From UBA8108 sp965659285 (lineage in GTDB: Bacteria > Planctomycetota > UBA8108): a DNA stretch of 32,399 nucleotides. The notes under the pieces are model-generated. The model was given only the letters and a program-made list of their open reading frames with translations. It was not told where the DNA came from and did not search any database. A program made the translations under genes and the position numbers. The first letter of the stretch is position 1. Every line of letters starts with the position of its first letter. Where the stretch lies: assembly GCA_965659285.1 (NCBI GenBank), contig CBFHWB010000028.1, positions 1-32,399 of the forward strand. Direction: 5' to 3'. Of this stretch, positions 1-8,718 are shown piece after piece.

Positions 1-516
1 CAAGGCCTCGAATCGTTGTGGAGATTTCGCGGCAGCCTTCGCGTAGTCGAGGCGGAGCTCGGGAGCGCCGTCCTCGATGAAGGTACGCAGGGTCGGCAGA
101 GCGGTCCACCACCAGTTCGGCTGGCTGTCGCTGGAGGCCCAGACCGGACAGCGCTCGGCGCTCTGGGTGACGATGAGCTCGGTCTGCTCAAGGTTCGACT
201 CCAGTTCGTAGAGCACGGAGGTTTCAACCTCATCTATAAACCAGCGGTATTCCAGGCGGGACAAATCTTCGATGTCGAGGATCTCGAAATTACCTTCCAT
301 TTCCCTGGTCGGGTAGACGGTCTTTCCGCTGAAGGAATAGATGCCTCCCGGGCGCAGGTCCACCTTCGCCTCATCGCACCACCAGGCGGTCAACTCCCCG
401 GGCTCGGTCAGGGCGCTCCAGACCCGCTCGGGGGGGAAGAGGATCTTTTCCCTGCGACGGATCTCCCAGGCGCCGCGGCGTCTTTTCGAAAGGTTTGAGA
501 CTTGGATCATCGCCAT
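1..516 (-). CDS. SRPBCC / AHSA1-like protein, 3' end cut by window edge
   Basis: Reading the minus strand from the ATG at 516 gives at least 172 open residues running off the left edge, so the C-terminus is missing. The segment RVWSALTEPGELTAWW near residues 31-46, followed by a Leu-Arg-Pro-Gly-Gly turn, is the classic start of the activator-of-Hsp90-ATPase-1-like branch of the SRPBCC/START helix-grip fold. A Phe-Glu-Ile-Leu strand and Leu-Glu-Tyr-Arg-Trp strand follow, and a Trp-Trp-Trp helix lies near residue 146. Such proteins bind small hydrophobic ligands in a cavity; the ligand cannot be predicted. A second in-frame ATG lies at 510, and an upstream one about 75 bases earlier has no spaced ribosome site. 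It follows the MFS gene on the same strand after a 126-base gap, so co-transcription is possible but not required. Confidence 0.85.
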   Translation of the reverse strand, partial: MAMIQVSNLSKRRRGAWEIRRREKILFPPERVWSALTEPGELTAWWCDEAKVDLRPGGIYSFSGKTVYPTREMEGNFEILDIEDLSRLEYRWFIDEVETSVLYELESNLEQTELIVTQSAERCPVWASSDSQPNWWWTALPTLRTFIEDGAPELRLDYAKAAAKSPQRFEAL

Positions 517-642
517 GGCATCAACGAGCCTTCGTTTCCGGGAAAATCTCTGGCCGGCAGAACCTGTCTCAGCCGACCTGGCAGGGATCATCCTCCGTGC
601 CGATTGGGATCCTGTCGAGTCTTTCTTTCCGGGCGAGGCCGC

Positions 643-1875
643 TCAGGTTTCTTTCTTGCCCGCCGTATCCACTTCGTCGCCGCCGGGATTCTTGCCTCGT
701 GGCTTGAGCGCGCGCGCCAGGGCCGCCATCAGGAGTGACGCCGCGGCGAAACAGGCGGCCACGGTGAAGACCGTCTTCAATCCGCTGCCTTCGCTGATCC
801 AGCCGCTGAGAGCTGTTCCGGAGCCCATGCCGGCGCCGAAGGTGAGGATGAACTTCAGGCCGTAGATTCTCCCCCGCATACCGGGTGCGGTGTAGCGGGC
901 GAGCAGGGTGTTTTCCACAGGCTGCACCGCGAACATGAAGAAGGCCATCGCGCTGGCGCCGATCAGCAGCCGCACACCGTCGAGCATTCCGCTCAGGTAG
1001 ATGAGCGGAACGGTGCCCGCGAGGATGATGACGTAGAGGCCGCGCCCCTCACGGTTCTCCATCCAGTGGCCGGCGGCCACCTGTCCGAGGCCTCCGATGA
1101 AGAAGACCATGAACGGCAGATAGCCTTCTCCAACGATGCCTCCCAGCAGCGTGGAATTGTCGGCCCCGGCGGCGAGCCGATCCGGCAGCATGGTGATGAT
1201 CAGGCTGTAGTAGATGCCGCCAAAGAGCATCGCGGTCAGCAGCAGGCCTACGACCGATCGACTTCCGCCCGGCGCGCGGTTCTCCCCGTCGGCCGCATCG
1301 ATGGTTCTTTTCCCGCCCGTGTTGGAACATCCCAGCAGGAAGGCCAGCACGACCATCGGGACGGCGAGGCCAATGAAGGCCCAGCGCCAGTCTCCCGTCC
1401 ACTGGGTCAGCTGCCTGGCGGCCAGGGGGCTCAGGGCGGTCCCAAGGCTGCCAAAGAGGCCGTTGATGCCCATCGCCTTCGCCGGCCTGCTGATTCCCTT
1501 GGAGATCAGCGCCAGGCCGACGGGATGGTAGATGCTGGTGCCCAGTCCGATGAGGGCGAAGCCGGCGGCGAGCTGCCAGGTGTCGCTGGCGAATCCCGTG
1601 ACCGCTCCGCCTCCGGCGGACAGGAGGAAGAAGGCTACCAGCAGAGGCTTCTCGCCATAGCGGTCGCTCAGCCAGCCGGCGGGTATGGCGCCGACACCGA
1701 AGAGCACCAGGCTGATCGAGGCCAGCGAGGTCAACTCCTCAGCGCCCAGGCCATCGAAGGAACTCCTGATTTCAGGCTGGATTGCCGTGAAGAGGTGGAT
1801 GTAGACATGCGTCATCGCGTGCCCGATGCACGTGAAGAGCAGGATGTTGCGTTGGATCTTCTTGTCGCTGTCCAT
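643..1875 (-). CDS. MFS transporter, fosmidomycin-resistance (FSR)-like
   Basis: A 410-residue protein with about 12 hydrophobic segments split by a central polar loop near residue 190-205, the usual major facilitator layout. The loop between helices 2 and 3 carries GWLSDRYGEKP, matching the MFS signature GxxxDRxGRR. The segment SIYHPVGLALIS in helix 4 resembles the Tyr-His-Pro motif seen in FSR-type drug exporters. It sits in the inner membrane and probably exports or imports a small molecule by proton coupling; the substrate is not predictable. The start is only 8 bases after the stop of the upstream haem-binding gene, and the GGAG that would serve as its ribosome site lies inside that gene's end, suggesting translational coupling. 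The C-terminus is a charged tail. Confidence 0.9.
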   Translation of the reverse strand: MDSDKKIQRNILLFTCIGHAMTHVYIHLFTAIQPEIRSSFDGLGAEELTSLASISLVLFGVGAIPAGWLSDRYGEKPLLVAFFLLSAGGGAVTGFASDTWQLAAGFALIGLGTSIYHPVGLALISKGISRPAKAMGINGLFGSLGTALSPLAARQLTQWTGDWRWAFIGLAVPMVVLAFLLGCSNTGGKRTIDAADGENRAPGGSRSVVGLLLTAMLFGGIYYSLIITMLPDRLAAGADNSTLLGGIVGEGYLPFMVFFIGGLGQVAAGHWMENREGRGLYVIILAGTVPLIYLSGMLDGVRLLIGASAMAFFMFAVQPVENTLLARYTAPGMRGRIYGLKFILTFGAGMGSGTALSGWISEGSGLKTVFTVAACFAAASLLMAALARALKPRGKNPGGDEVDTAGKKET

Positions 1876-1883
1876 TTGTTCGC

Positions 1884-4800
1884 TCAGAATTTCTCCAGGT
1901 AGGCGACGAGATCGGCGATGGATAGAGGCTCCAGCCCGGAGAGGAGTCCCGCGGGCATCAGCGACAGCGCCCGCGTTCTCGACTCAATAATCGCCGAAGG
2001 ATCCAGGCGTCGGTAGCGGCCTTGCCGGGTGATGGTCACCAGGGCGTTACGGGCGGAGTAGACCTGGCGACCCTGGACCACCTCACCTTTTTTCAGGATA
2101 TATTCTGTCAGGTAGTAGCGTTTCGCCACCAGCTTGTCGGGCAGGATGATCTCGGTGAGGAGGGCTTTTCTCCCCAGTCGCCGCGCGGCTCCGCGCAGGT
2201 CGGGACCCACTCGCTGTCCTCCGCCATCGAGATGGTGGCAGCTGCCGCAGGAGCGGGCTTCGAAGACCTTCCTGCCGCGTCCGGCGTCGCCGGATTTCCA
2301 GGGGACGGTGGAGAGGAGCTCTTTAACGAGCTTTTCTCCGGCGAGCTGGCCCGCGAGGAGCTCATCGAGCTCATCTTTTCGCTCCGGGAGGGCTTTTTCG
2401 ATCCACTCCCGCCAGCAGTCGAGGGCCGCTCCCTGGCTCTTTTTCACGCCGGAGCGGTAGCCGCAGTCTGAGCCCGTGAGTTTTTCTAGCCGCTGAGCCA
2501 GCTTGTCGCGTAGACCCAGGTGGCCCGGGTCGGAGTCGGCGAGATGGATCCAGCGCACCAGCTCAACTGCCTCGGCGGACGGTTCGGCGGGGTTTTCCAG
2601 GCGATCGAGTCCCTTCAGGGCCGTCGATACGAGCAGCAGGTCGTCGCCGGAGAGCGCGTCGAGGAAGAGCTCGCGGTCCTTGGGCGCGGGAGCGCGGGAG
2701 AGGCCATCGAGGGTCCGGCGGCGCAGATCTCTCCGTCCGGCGAGCTTTCTGAGAAGATCCTGAACCGTTTCTCGGTCCTTTTTGTTGGATTGGGTGTTGA
2801 GATAATCGAGGATCTTGCCGATGGAGGGGGCGTCTTTCGGAAGGGGTTTTTTCAGCAGGATGGCGGCGGCCCTGACGCGCGTTTCCTTTGCACCCCCGGC
2901 GATCATGCCGAGATGCTCGGGGTCGCCAAAGCGGGGATCGGCCACGATGGCCACTCCAAGCTCCCGGTGACGGCGTAGTAAACGCTCCCAGATCGCTCGC
3001 GCGTAGGTGTTCCACTTGTTGTCCCGGCCGACTCCTTGTGCGCGGATCTTGGCGGGCAGGTCGAGGCCGATGCCGGCGACCTTGCGTATCGTTTCAGCGG
3101 ACCACTCACCCCTCAGCCTTGCCAGGCACCAGAGCAGGAACATGTCGTCCGCGGCGGGGGAACTGGCCGCGGTGTCGGCGGCCATGCGCGCCGCGAGCCC
3201 GGGAGAGCCGGAGCCCAGCTTCCCCGCCAGGCGACGAGCCTCGATGACGAGGCGGCGGTCGCCGGTTCCGGCCAGGGGCTCGATAGCGTCCAGGGTCCGC
3301 TCTACAGTCTCCCGGCGGCCTGAGAGGTCTACGCGGTCCCATTGGGTGTCGAAGGTCGCGTAGCGCGGATCTTCGCCCGCCTCGAGGCGGTCGAAGGCGG
3401 CGTTGATGAGCCGCAGGGCATCGAGGCGGTCTTCTGTTCCCGTGGTCTTTTCGGCAAGGAGCTCAAGGCCGAGCTTGACGCTTTCCCCGGGCAGCTCTCC
3501 CCGTGCCGCGGCCCGTGCCAGCACCCAGCCGCGGACGATTTTTTCACCGGCCGTTTTCGCCGCCGGCAGACGGGCGGGTTCGAGATGCGAGAGCGAGGCG
3601 ATGACGGCCTGCCGCAGTCGGCGGTCGCCGCTGTTGGAGAGTTGGAATACGGCCTTTACAAGGGAGGCCGAGCCGGGGGCTTCCCAGAAGCGCGCGGCGC
3701 TCTCTACCGCGTTACGCTGGACCAGGGCCGAGGCGTCCTTCAGCAGGGGTTCCAGCCCGGCGGGTTTTCCATGGACGCCGAGCCAGCGGGCCGCCTGCGC
3801 GCGGACGCTCGCGTGATGGCAGCTCGCCGCCAGGCTGGAGGCGAGCGGGGCCACCCCATCAAAGAGCTCGATGCAGACCTCGAGGGCGCGCAGACAGCGC
3901 CTGGGGGATCCGCACTGGGCTGATCCGGGTGCGAGGCAGCCGAGGAATTCCAGGAAGGGCGCGCTGCCGAGCTTCCTGGCCTTGAGCTGCCATCCGGTTC
4001 GCGACCAGGCGCTCAGGGTCTCCGGGGCGTCAAGCACCTCCAGCAGGGGAGCAGGCGGAGTTTTGTTTTTTACCGGTGGTTTCTTCTTCAGGCTGATCCT
4101 GTAGACCGAGCCCGCCACTCCCCGTCCGCCGGATGAGACCAGCAGGGATCCGTCGGGAGCGGTTTCGATGTCGCTGGGCGCGAAGGAGACCCGCCCGTTG
4201 GTGTGGAGGAAGGTCTCGGGTTCGGCCCGGTAGCTCGCCCCGGCGACCCCGGGCCTGACGAGATAGATCCGTCCCAGGGTCCAGTCGAGGGCGAAGATGC
4301 CGCCGCGGTAAGAGGCATCGAAGAGCTCGTGATCGTAGACCTCTACCCCGGTCGGTGAACCGCGGTGCACCTCGGCGGTTGGTCGAACGCTGTCGAGAGC
4401 GTAGGTCGGCACCTTGCCGGAACCGATTGAGCGCCAGCCGCAGTCGGCGCCGGGGGTGAAGTGGTAGATCCTGCAGGAGCGGTACCAGCTCATGCCCTCG
4501 TCGCGTTCCCCGTCAGAGTCCCAGCCGAAGACCGCGCCGGTGGGGGCGAAGTCGAAGTCGTAGGCGTTGCGCATGCCCTCGCTCCAGACCTCGATGGAGC
4601 GCGCCTCGAGGTCCATGCGGCAGAAGATGCCGGCGTAGTAGTGTTTCACCGGAGAGAAGCCCTTCACCCGGGAGTGGGGAAGTCCGCAGTAGTTGCCGCC
4701 GAGGAAGTAGAGGCTGCCGTCGGGGCCGACGCGCAGGGCGTGGGAGCCGTGCTCACCGCCGGTGGAAAGCGGCAGCAGCAGCTTCGGGGGGCCATCGGCA

Positions 4801-5186
4801 ACACCATCTCCATCGGCATCATCGTAGCGCTCGAGTCCGCGTCCGCCGGTTGTGTAGAGAGAGGTGCCGTGGAAGACCATTCCCTGGCAGCCGCGCGCCG
4901 GACCCTTGTAGAAGTTAACCGCCCGGTCGAGGATGCCATCGGAGTCGGTGTCCTCAAGACGCCGGATGTAGCCCGGGCCGCTGACGTGGATCCTGCCGCG
5001 CGCATCGAGCGCAAGCGAGTAGATGTTGGTTGCCAGCGAGTCTCCCCCGATCTTCTCGATCCGGAAGGAATCGGGCTCGGCGAAGGTGAAGCCCTTCTCC
5101 TCTCCTTCGGCGGGAATTCCCCGCGCGAGGATCAATATGAATAGGAAGATCGCGCCGCTTGCTGTTCGCATGAGTTCAGAAATCAT
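1884..5186 (-). CDS. PVC-type dehydrogenase/HEAT/haem-binding (CxxCH) protein
   Basis: An 1100-residue exported protein. A hydrophobic signal segment (AIFLFILILARG) is followed by a beta-propeller region, roughly residues 35-370, resembling the putative membrane-bound dehydrogenase domain (TIGR02604) with repeated Asp-Gly-Asp-Ser calcium-like loops. Residues about 430-950 are helical HEAT-like repeats. The last 130 residues form a cytochrome c-like domain with CGSCH at residues 980-984, then a GPDLRG motif, matching the putative haem-binding domain TIGR02603. This architecture is typical of Planctomycetes and Verrucomicrobia. The family is thought to oxidise sugars or other substrates in the periplasm and pass electrons to haem; the substrate is unknown. 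Start: Met1 at 5186 and Met6 at 5171 are both possible; the latter gives a more typical signal peptide, but neither has a strong ribosome site. It heads the block with the MFS gene. Confidence 0.93.
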   Translation of the reverse strand: MISELMRTASGAIFLFILILARGIPAEGEEKGFTFAEPDSFRIEKIGGDSLATNIYSLALDARGRIHVSGPGYIRRLEDTDSDGILDRAVNFYKGPARGCQGMVFHGTSLYTTGGRGLERYDDADGDGVADGPPKLLLPLSTGGEHGSHALRVGPDGSLYFLGGNYCGLPHSRVKGFSPVKHYYAGIFCRMDLEARSIEVWSEGMRNAYDFDFAPTGAVFGWDSDGERDEGMSWYRSCRIYHFTPGADCGWRSIGSGKVPTYALDSVRPTAEVHRGSPTGVEVYDHELFDASYRGGIFALDWTLGRIYLVRPGVAGASYRAEPETFLHTNGRVSFAPSDIETAPDGSLLVSSGGRGVAGSVYRISLKKKPPVKNKTPPAPLLEVLDAPETLSAWSRTGWQLKARKLGSAPFLEFLGCLAPGSAQCGSPRRCLRALEVCIELFDGVAPLASSLAASCHHASVRAQAARWLGVHGKPAGLEPLLKDASALVQRNAVESAARFWEAPGSASLVKAVFQLSNSGDRRLRQAVIASLSHLEPARLPAAKTAGEKIVRGWVLARAAARGELPGESVKLGLELLAEKTTGTEDRLDALRLINAAFDRLEAGEDPRYATFDTQWDRVDLSGRRETVERTLDAIEPLAGTGDRRLVIEARRLAGKLGSGSPGLAARMAADTAASSPAADDMFLLWCLARLRGEWSAETIRKVAGIGLDLPAKIRAQGVGRDNKWNTYARAIWERLLRRHRELGVAIVADPRFGDPEHLGMIAGGAKETRVRAAAILLKKPLPKDAPSIGKILDYLNTQSNKKDRETVQDLLRKLAGRRDLRRRTLDGLSRAPAPKDRELFLDALSGDDLLLVSTALKGLDRLENPAEPSAEAVELVRWIHLADSDPGHLGLRDKLAQRLEKLTGSDCGYRSGVKKSQGAALDCWREWIEKALPERKDELDELLAGQLAGEKLVKELLSTVPWKSGDAGRGRKVFEARSCGSCHHLDGGGQRVGPDLRGAARRLGRKALLTEIILPDKLVAKRYYLTEYILKKGEVVQGRQVYSARNALVTITRQGRYRRLDPSAIIESRTRALSLMPAGLLSGLEPLSIADLVAYLEKF

Positions 5187-5273
5187 CTGGTCGGTCAGGA
5201 ATACGCTCGACTCAGCCTACCAATGTAGCCCAGGGGCCGGTCGCGGTCTACTGCACCGGTCGCCTCAGGATCC

Positions 5274-5302
5274 TTGACAGTCCGATACAGGTTACCTATT
5301 TT
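5274..5302 (+). promoter_or_regulatory. Likely sigma70-type promoter of the Nramp-like gene
   Basis: A perfect TTGACA at 5274-5279 is separated by 17 bases from TATTTT at 5297-5302 (four of six bases match TATAAT). It lies about 48 bases upstream of the ATG at 5350, in the divergent gap with the haem-binding gene. A GAGG ribosome site at 5336-5339 stands 10 bases before that ATG. Confidence 0.6.
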
Positions 5303-5349
5303 GATGGGCGCGATCTGAGTTTAATCCATCCAGGCGAGGTAAACGGGCA

Positions 5350-7122
5350 ATGAGCGAATTAGAGACCAAGGTAGAGGCAGACCGCCAGGCGATTGTCGCG
5401 GCTAGAGAAAAGGGAACCGGCGCGACGCTGAAAACCTATGCGAAGCTTTCCGGCCCCGGCTGGCTGCAGGGCGCCATCACCCTCGGCGGAGGGTCACTCA
5501 CCGCCAGTCTCTACATCGGGGTTATCGGCGGCACCGAGATGCTCTGGCTGCAGCCGCTGATGATGGTCCTCGGGGTTATTATGCTCAGCGCCATCGCCTA
5601 CGTCACGCTTTCGACCGGAGAGAAACCGTTTCGAAGCATCAACCGTCACGTCAGTCCGGTGCTGGGGTGGAGCTGGGCGATCGCCACCTTGCTGGCCAAT
5701 ATGGTCTGGGCGATGCCGCAGTTCGGACTCGGCAGCGCCGCGCTCGAGCAGAACCTGCTCCCCGATGTTTTTGGGGGAGATTCAGGAAAATACATCGCCG
5801 CTTTGCTGCTGTTCGCGGTCGCGGGTGGAATTCTCTGGCTGTATGACGCAGGGGGCAAGGGAGGGAAGTTCTTCGACATCCTGCTCAAGAGCATGGTGGC
5901 GGTGATCGTGCTCTCCTTCTTCGCGGTGGTGGTTTCGATGGGCTTCAGCGGGTCGGGGGTGACATTGGGAGAGATCCTGGCGGGCTTCATTCCTGACTTC
6001 AGCCTGTTTACCGAACCGGCTGAGAGGTTCAGGGTTGCGCTCGAGGCTGTTGCCGCGCAACAGCAGGAGTTCTGGCGCGAGAGGATCCTTACCCTTCAGA
6101 GGGACATCATGATTACAGCCGCTGGAACGGCGGTTGGTATTAATATGACCTTCCTGCTGCCCTACTCGATGCTCAAGCGCCGCTGGAGTAAGGATTTCCG
6201 CGGCCTGGCGAGCTTTGACCTCGCCACCGGGCTCTTCATTCCCTTCGTGCTGGCCACCAGTTGCGTCGTCATCGCTTCGGCGGCCCAATTCCATGGTGAG
6301 TACGACAAGGGCCTGGTGGGAGAGGCGGAGAGGACCGAGCAGTCCGCTAAGTTGGCGGGAGGATACCAGAAGGAAATCGATGCCCGGATCAAGACCCTTG
6401 GGTCGGAGGTGGAGGTTTCCGTGGCGGAAAAGAAAATCGCCTCGATGCTGGTGAAGCGTGATGCGTGGCAGCTTGCCGGTTCTCTCGACAAGCTGACGGG
6501 GGAGGGTTCGGGTTCCTCTCAGCTCATCTTCGGCATAGGGGTCCTGGGCATGGCGATCTCGACGATCATCATTCTCATGCTCATCAACGGTTTCACGATC
6601 TGCGAGATGTTCAACCTGCCCATGAGCGGAACGGCTTACCGGGTCGGGAGCTTCCTGCCGGGAATCACCGGCGCGCTGGGTTTCCTGTTTCTCTGGGGCG
6701 ATTCCGAGTCGAGGCTGGCACTGGCCATTCCAACCAGTGTTTTCGGGCTCTGCCTGCTGCCGCTGGCCTATATCACCTTTATCCTGCTGATGAACAACAG
6801 GAAGGTGCTCGGCGACAATATGTTGCAGGGCGGCAAACGCACGGCGATGAATATCGCCATGGGGGTTGCTTTCATGGCGGCATCGATTGGCGCAGGTTTC
6901 GCGATCTGGAGCAAGACCCAATTCTACTTTGGATCCGGATGGTTCGGAGTCGGTGCCGTTGCGTTCCTGGTTCTGCTGGCGGTCGTGATTCGTCCAACTC
7001 CAGAAGCTGAGCCAGAGGCGGGGGAACGGGAAGCTGACGATCCGGCCGGGGCCGATGATGGTCCAGAGGCGGAAGAAACCGCTGCGTCCGAAGATGATCC
7101 GGAGGGGGCTGAAGAAGCCTAG
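5350..7122 (+). CDS. Nramp-family-like transporter with non-canonical ion-site motifs
   Basis: A 590-residue membrane protein with about 11-12 hydrophobic helices. The first helix begins GPGWLQGAITLGGGSLTAS (residues 35-53), aligning with the Nramp helix-1 region GPGxxxxxxxxDPGNxxT, which normally holds the Asp and Asn metal ligands. Here DPGN is replaced by GGGS. The helix-6 region, near residues 260-272 (INMTFLLPY), lacks the canonical Met-Pro-His. Between about residues 315 and 390 is a charged, helical soluble insert, and the last 43 residues form a strongly acidic Asp/Glu/Ala tail. Canonical family members carry manganese or iron with protons across the inner membrane; the substrate here is open. 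Start chosen by the GAGG ribosome site and promoter. The stop TAG overlaps the stop of the convergent SprT-like gene at the bases CTAG. Confidence 0.8.
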   Translation: MSELETKVEADRQAIVAAREKGTGATLKTYAKLSGPGWLQGAITLGGGSLTASLYIGVIGGTEMLWLQPLMMVLGVIMLSAIAYVTLSTGEKPFRSINRHVSPVLGWSWAIATLLANMVWAMPQFGLGSAALEQNLLPDVFGGDSGKYIAALLLFAVAGGILWLYDAGGKGGKFFDILLKSMVAVIVLSFFAVVVSMGFSGSGVTLGEILAGFIPDFSLFTEPAERFRVALEAVAAQQQEFWRERILTLQRDIMITAAGTAVGINMTFLLPYSMLKRRWSKDFRGLASFDLATGLFIPFVLATSCVVIASAAQFHGEYDKGLVGEAERTEQSAKLAGGYQKEIDARIKTLGSEVEVSVAEKKIASMLVKRDAWQLAGSLDKLTGEGSGSSQLIFGIGVLGMAISTIIILMLINGFTICEMFNLPMSGTAYRVGSFLPGITGALGFLFLWGDSESRLALAIPTSVFGLCLLPLAYITFILLMNNRKVLGDNMLQGGKRTAMNIAMGVAFMAASIGAGFAIWSKTQFYFGSGWFGVGAVAFLVLLAVVIRPTPEAEPEAGEREADDPAGADDGPEAEETAASEDDPEGAEEA

Positions 7123-8258
7123 AGTCCTTTACCGGGCCCCTCGATCAGGCCGCCGCGGTCGCGGGTCTTGCCGCCGACGCCGCGGCGGATGTTGAGCTTG
7201 CGGCCATCGCGCACGCCATCGGCATAGCTGCGGCTGCGCGCTACGCCGGAGCCCGAGACGCTCCGGATGCGCGGATTCAGATGGCGATAGTACTCGGTGA
7301 GCCGGGTGTCGCCGACCCAGACCAGGCCCTGTTCCTGTTCGAGGGTGTCCTTCTGGCGTTCGAGCTTCTGCTTGAGACCCTGGAGCAGACCGGCAAGGTA
7401 TTGGAGCCGGGTGCCGCGAAGCTTCTTTTTCGTCGCAGTGGAGGCCTTGTGGGCTGCCCAGAGGGGTTCTGAGGCTCCAGTCACGTAAGCGTAGACGTAG
7501 GAGGCGATCTCGAGGTTCTGCTTCGTGCCGCAGATCTGCAGGCGCTTGCCGGGCTTGTCGCGGGACGGGTCGTAGGAGTAGGTCCAGATGGCCAGCACGA
7601 AGAAGTATTCCTGCAGGATATTCGACAGGACGTACTGGTACTCCTGCACCCGGGAGGCGCAGTCGCCAAGGTAGCGGAAGCCATAGTCGCGTTTGCCTGC
7701 GAGATCCTCGAATTCGAGGTTGTACTTCAGCAGGTATTTCTGCGCCAGGCGCATGGCGGTGGCGGCCTCATGCTCGTTGGGGCTGCCAGCGAGGGCGAGG
7801 AGCTCCTTGATGCGTCCGAGCCTGCGGTCCTTGTCGGCGGCGGAGTCTTCCAGTTTTCCCATCGAGGCGGTACCGGCTTTTGCGGCGGGGTCGCAGCGCA
7901 GCAGGCCGCAGGCATCCTGGAACTCCTTTCCGTGGGGAGCAGCGGCGCCGAGTCCGAGGTGTTCCTGCACGTACTGGTGCGCCATCTCATGGCGCAGGGT
8001 CTCGAGGACGGCTTCCCATTCGTGATCGAGAATGTGGTCGCGGCTGATCATCAGTGTCCGCCGGTTGCCATCCCAACTGCCGAGTTTTTTTTTAGAGTCG
8101 CCGATGCGGAAGACGGGGCGCTTCAGGGCGCAGCCGAGGTACTGGTAGTTCACCTGGTCGTAATGCCAGGCCAGGCGGGTCAGCCAGGCGCGTTCGAGCG
8201 CCTCGGGCAGGACACCCGGGCCGGCTTTCAGGTCTTTGCTCTTCTGTCTTGCAGCCAT
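7119..8258 (-). CDS. SprT-like zinc metalloprotease domain fused to DUF2786
   Basis: A 379-residue predicted cytoplasmic protein. Residues about 20-125 form a SprT-like domain: HEMAH at 90-94 supplies two zinc ligands and the catalytic Glu, and HGKEF from His109 supplies the third, as in SprT/Spartan proteases. Residues 146-185 (RIKELLALAGSPNEHEAA and the helix after it) match DUF2786, a helical domain often found with this kind of partner. The remainder is unclassified and ends in a basic Gly/Arg-rich tail. The Spartan family cleaves DNA-bound proteins, but such a role here is inference. Start chosen at 8258 because GAGGAG stands just upstream; the frame stays open to 8402, but that extra stretch is low-complexity and unlike the rest. 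The stop shares CTAG with the convergent transporter gene. Confidence 0.85.
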   Translation of the reverse strand: MAARQKSKDLKAGPGVLPEALERAWLTRLAWHYDQVNYQYLGCALKRPVFRIGDSKKKLGSWDGNRRTLMISRDHILDHEWEAVLETLRHEMAHQYVQEHLGLGAAAPHGKEFQDACGLLRCDPAAKAGTASMGKLEDSAADKDRRLGRIKELLALAGSPNEHEAATAMRLAQKYLLKYNLEFEDLAGKRDYGFRYLGDCASRVQEYQYVLSNILQEYFFVLAIWTYSYDPSRDKPGKRLQICGTKQNLEIASYVYAYVTGASEPLWAAHKASTATKKKLRGTRLQYLAGLLQGLKQKLERQKDTLEQEQGLVWVGDTRLTEYYRHLNPRIRSVSGSGVARSRSYADGVRDGRKLNIRRGVGGKTRDRGGLIEGPGKGL

Positions 8259-8387
8259 CGGCTCCTCGAATTGTCGCTCAGGGCTGTGATGCCAGTGAGA
8301 GCTTAACGCCGTCGGGAGGCTCCGGCAAGGACCGCTCCGCCAGGCGTTGAGCTCCGGCAGGTTCTTCTCTTTTTCGCGGGAGCCGAC

Positions 8388-8393
8388 TATACT
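8388..8393 (+). promoter_or_regulatory. Possible -10 element for the 97-residue gene
   Basis: TATACT matches five of six bases of the -10 consensus and lies 31 bases before the ATG at 8425. No good -35 sequence is present at 16-18 bases upstream, so this is weak. Confidence 0.3.
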
Positions 8394-8424
8394 CAGGGCC
8401 ACTTGAACGGAGCCTGTTTATCTG

Positions 8425-8718
8425 ATGGAACTCTACATCTACGAAACGCCCGAGGGAAACGTCGCCGACTTCCGGCCCTACCTCGATGGTTTTGACCATT
8501 CCTTCGCCGATCATCGGGAGCTGCAGCCTTCCGATCAACGCCTCGAGAAGGTGAGCCACCTGAAGCATCCCACCTACCAGTACGACCTTGCCGGCAAGCT
8601 CCGCTTCATCGGCCTGGCGGCGGTCAGGTGGAAGGAGTTGATGATCTTTCCTATCTCCTGGGACGGAGAATTCGCCCCGGTTGAATGGGGACAGCCGACC
8701 GGGGACCCAGCGTCCTGA
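8425..8718 (+). CDS. Small protein of unknown function
   Basis: A 97-residue soluble protein beginning MELYIYETPEGNVADF. I do not recognise the family. Composition is balanced, with several aromatic residues (Tyr, Trp, Phe), which favours a real folded protein over chance. A GGAG at about 8408-8411 lies 13 bases before the ATG, further than usual, and a TATACT -10-like box lies upstream. It is divergent from the SprT-like gene. Its last 68 bases overlap the end of the convergent one-helix protein gene, so one of the two may end differently or be unreal. Confidence 0.55.
   Translation: MELYIYETPEGNVADFRPYLDGFDHSFADHRELQPSDQRLEKVSHLKHPTYQYDLAGKLRFIGLAAVRWKELMIFPISWDGEFAPVEWGQPTGDPAS

Noticed and set aside
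16..498. 160-codon plus-strand open frame at the left edge
   Set aside because: Antisense to the SRPBCC-like gene, whose minus-strand product has a recognisable family signature.
1066..1902. 278-codon plus-strand open frame opposite the MFS gene
   Set aside because: Composition is the complement of hydrophobic codons; no membrane or domain features of its own.
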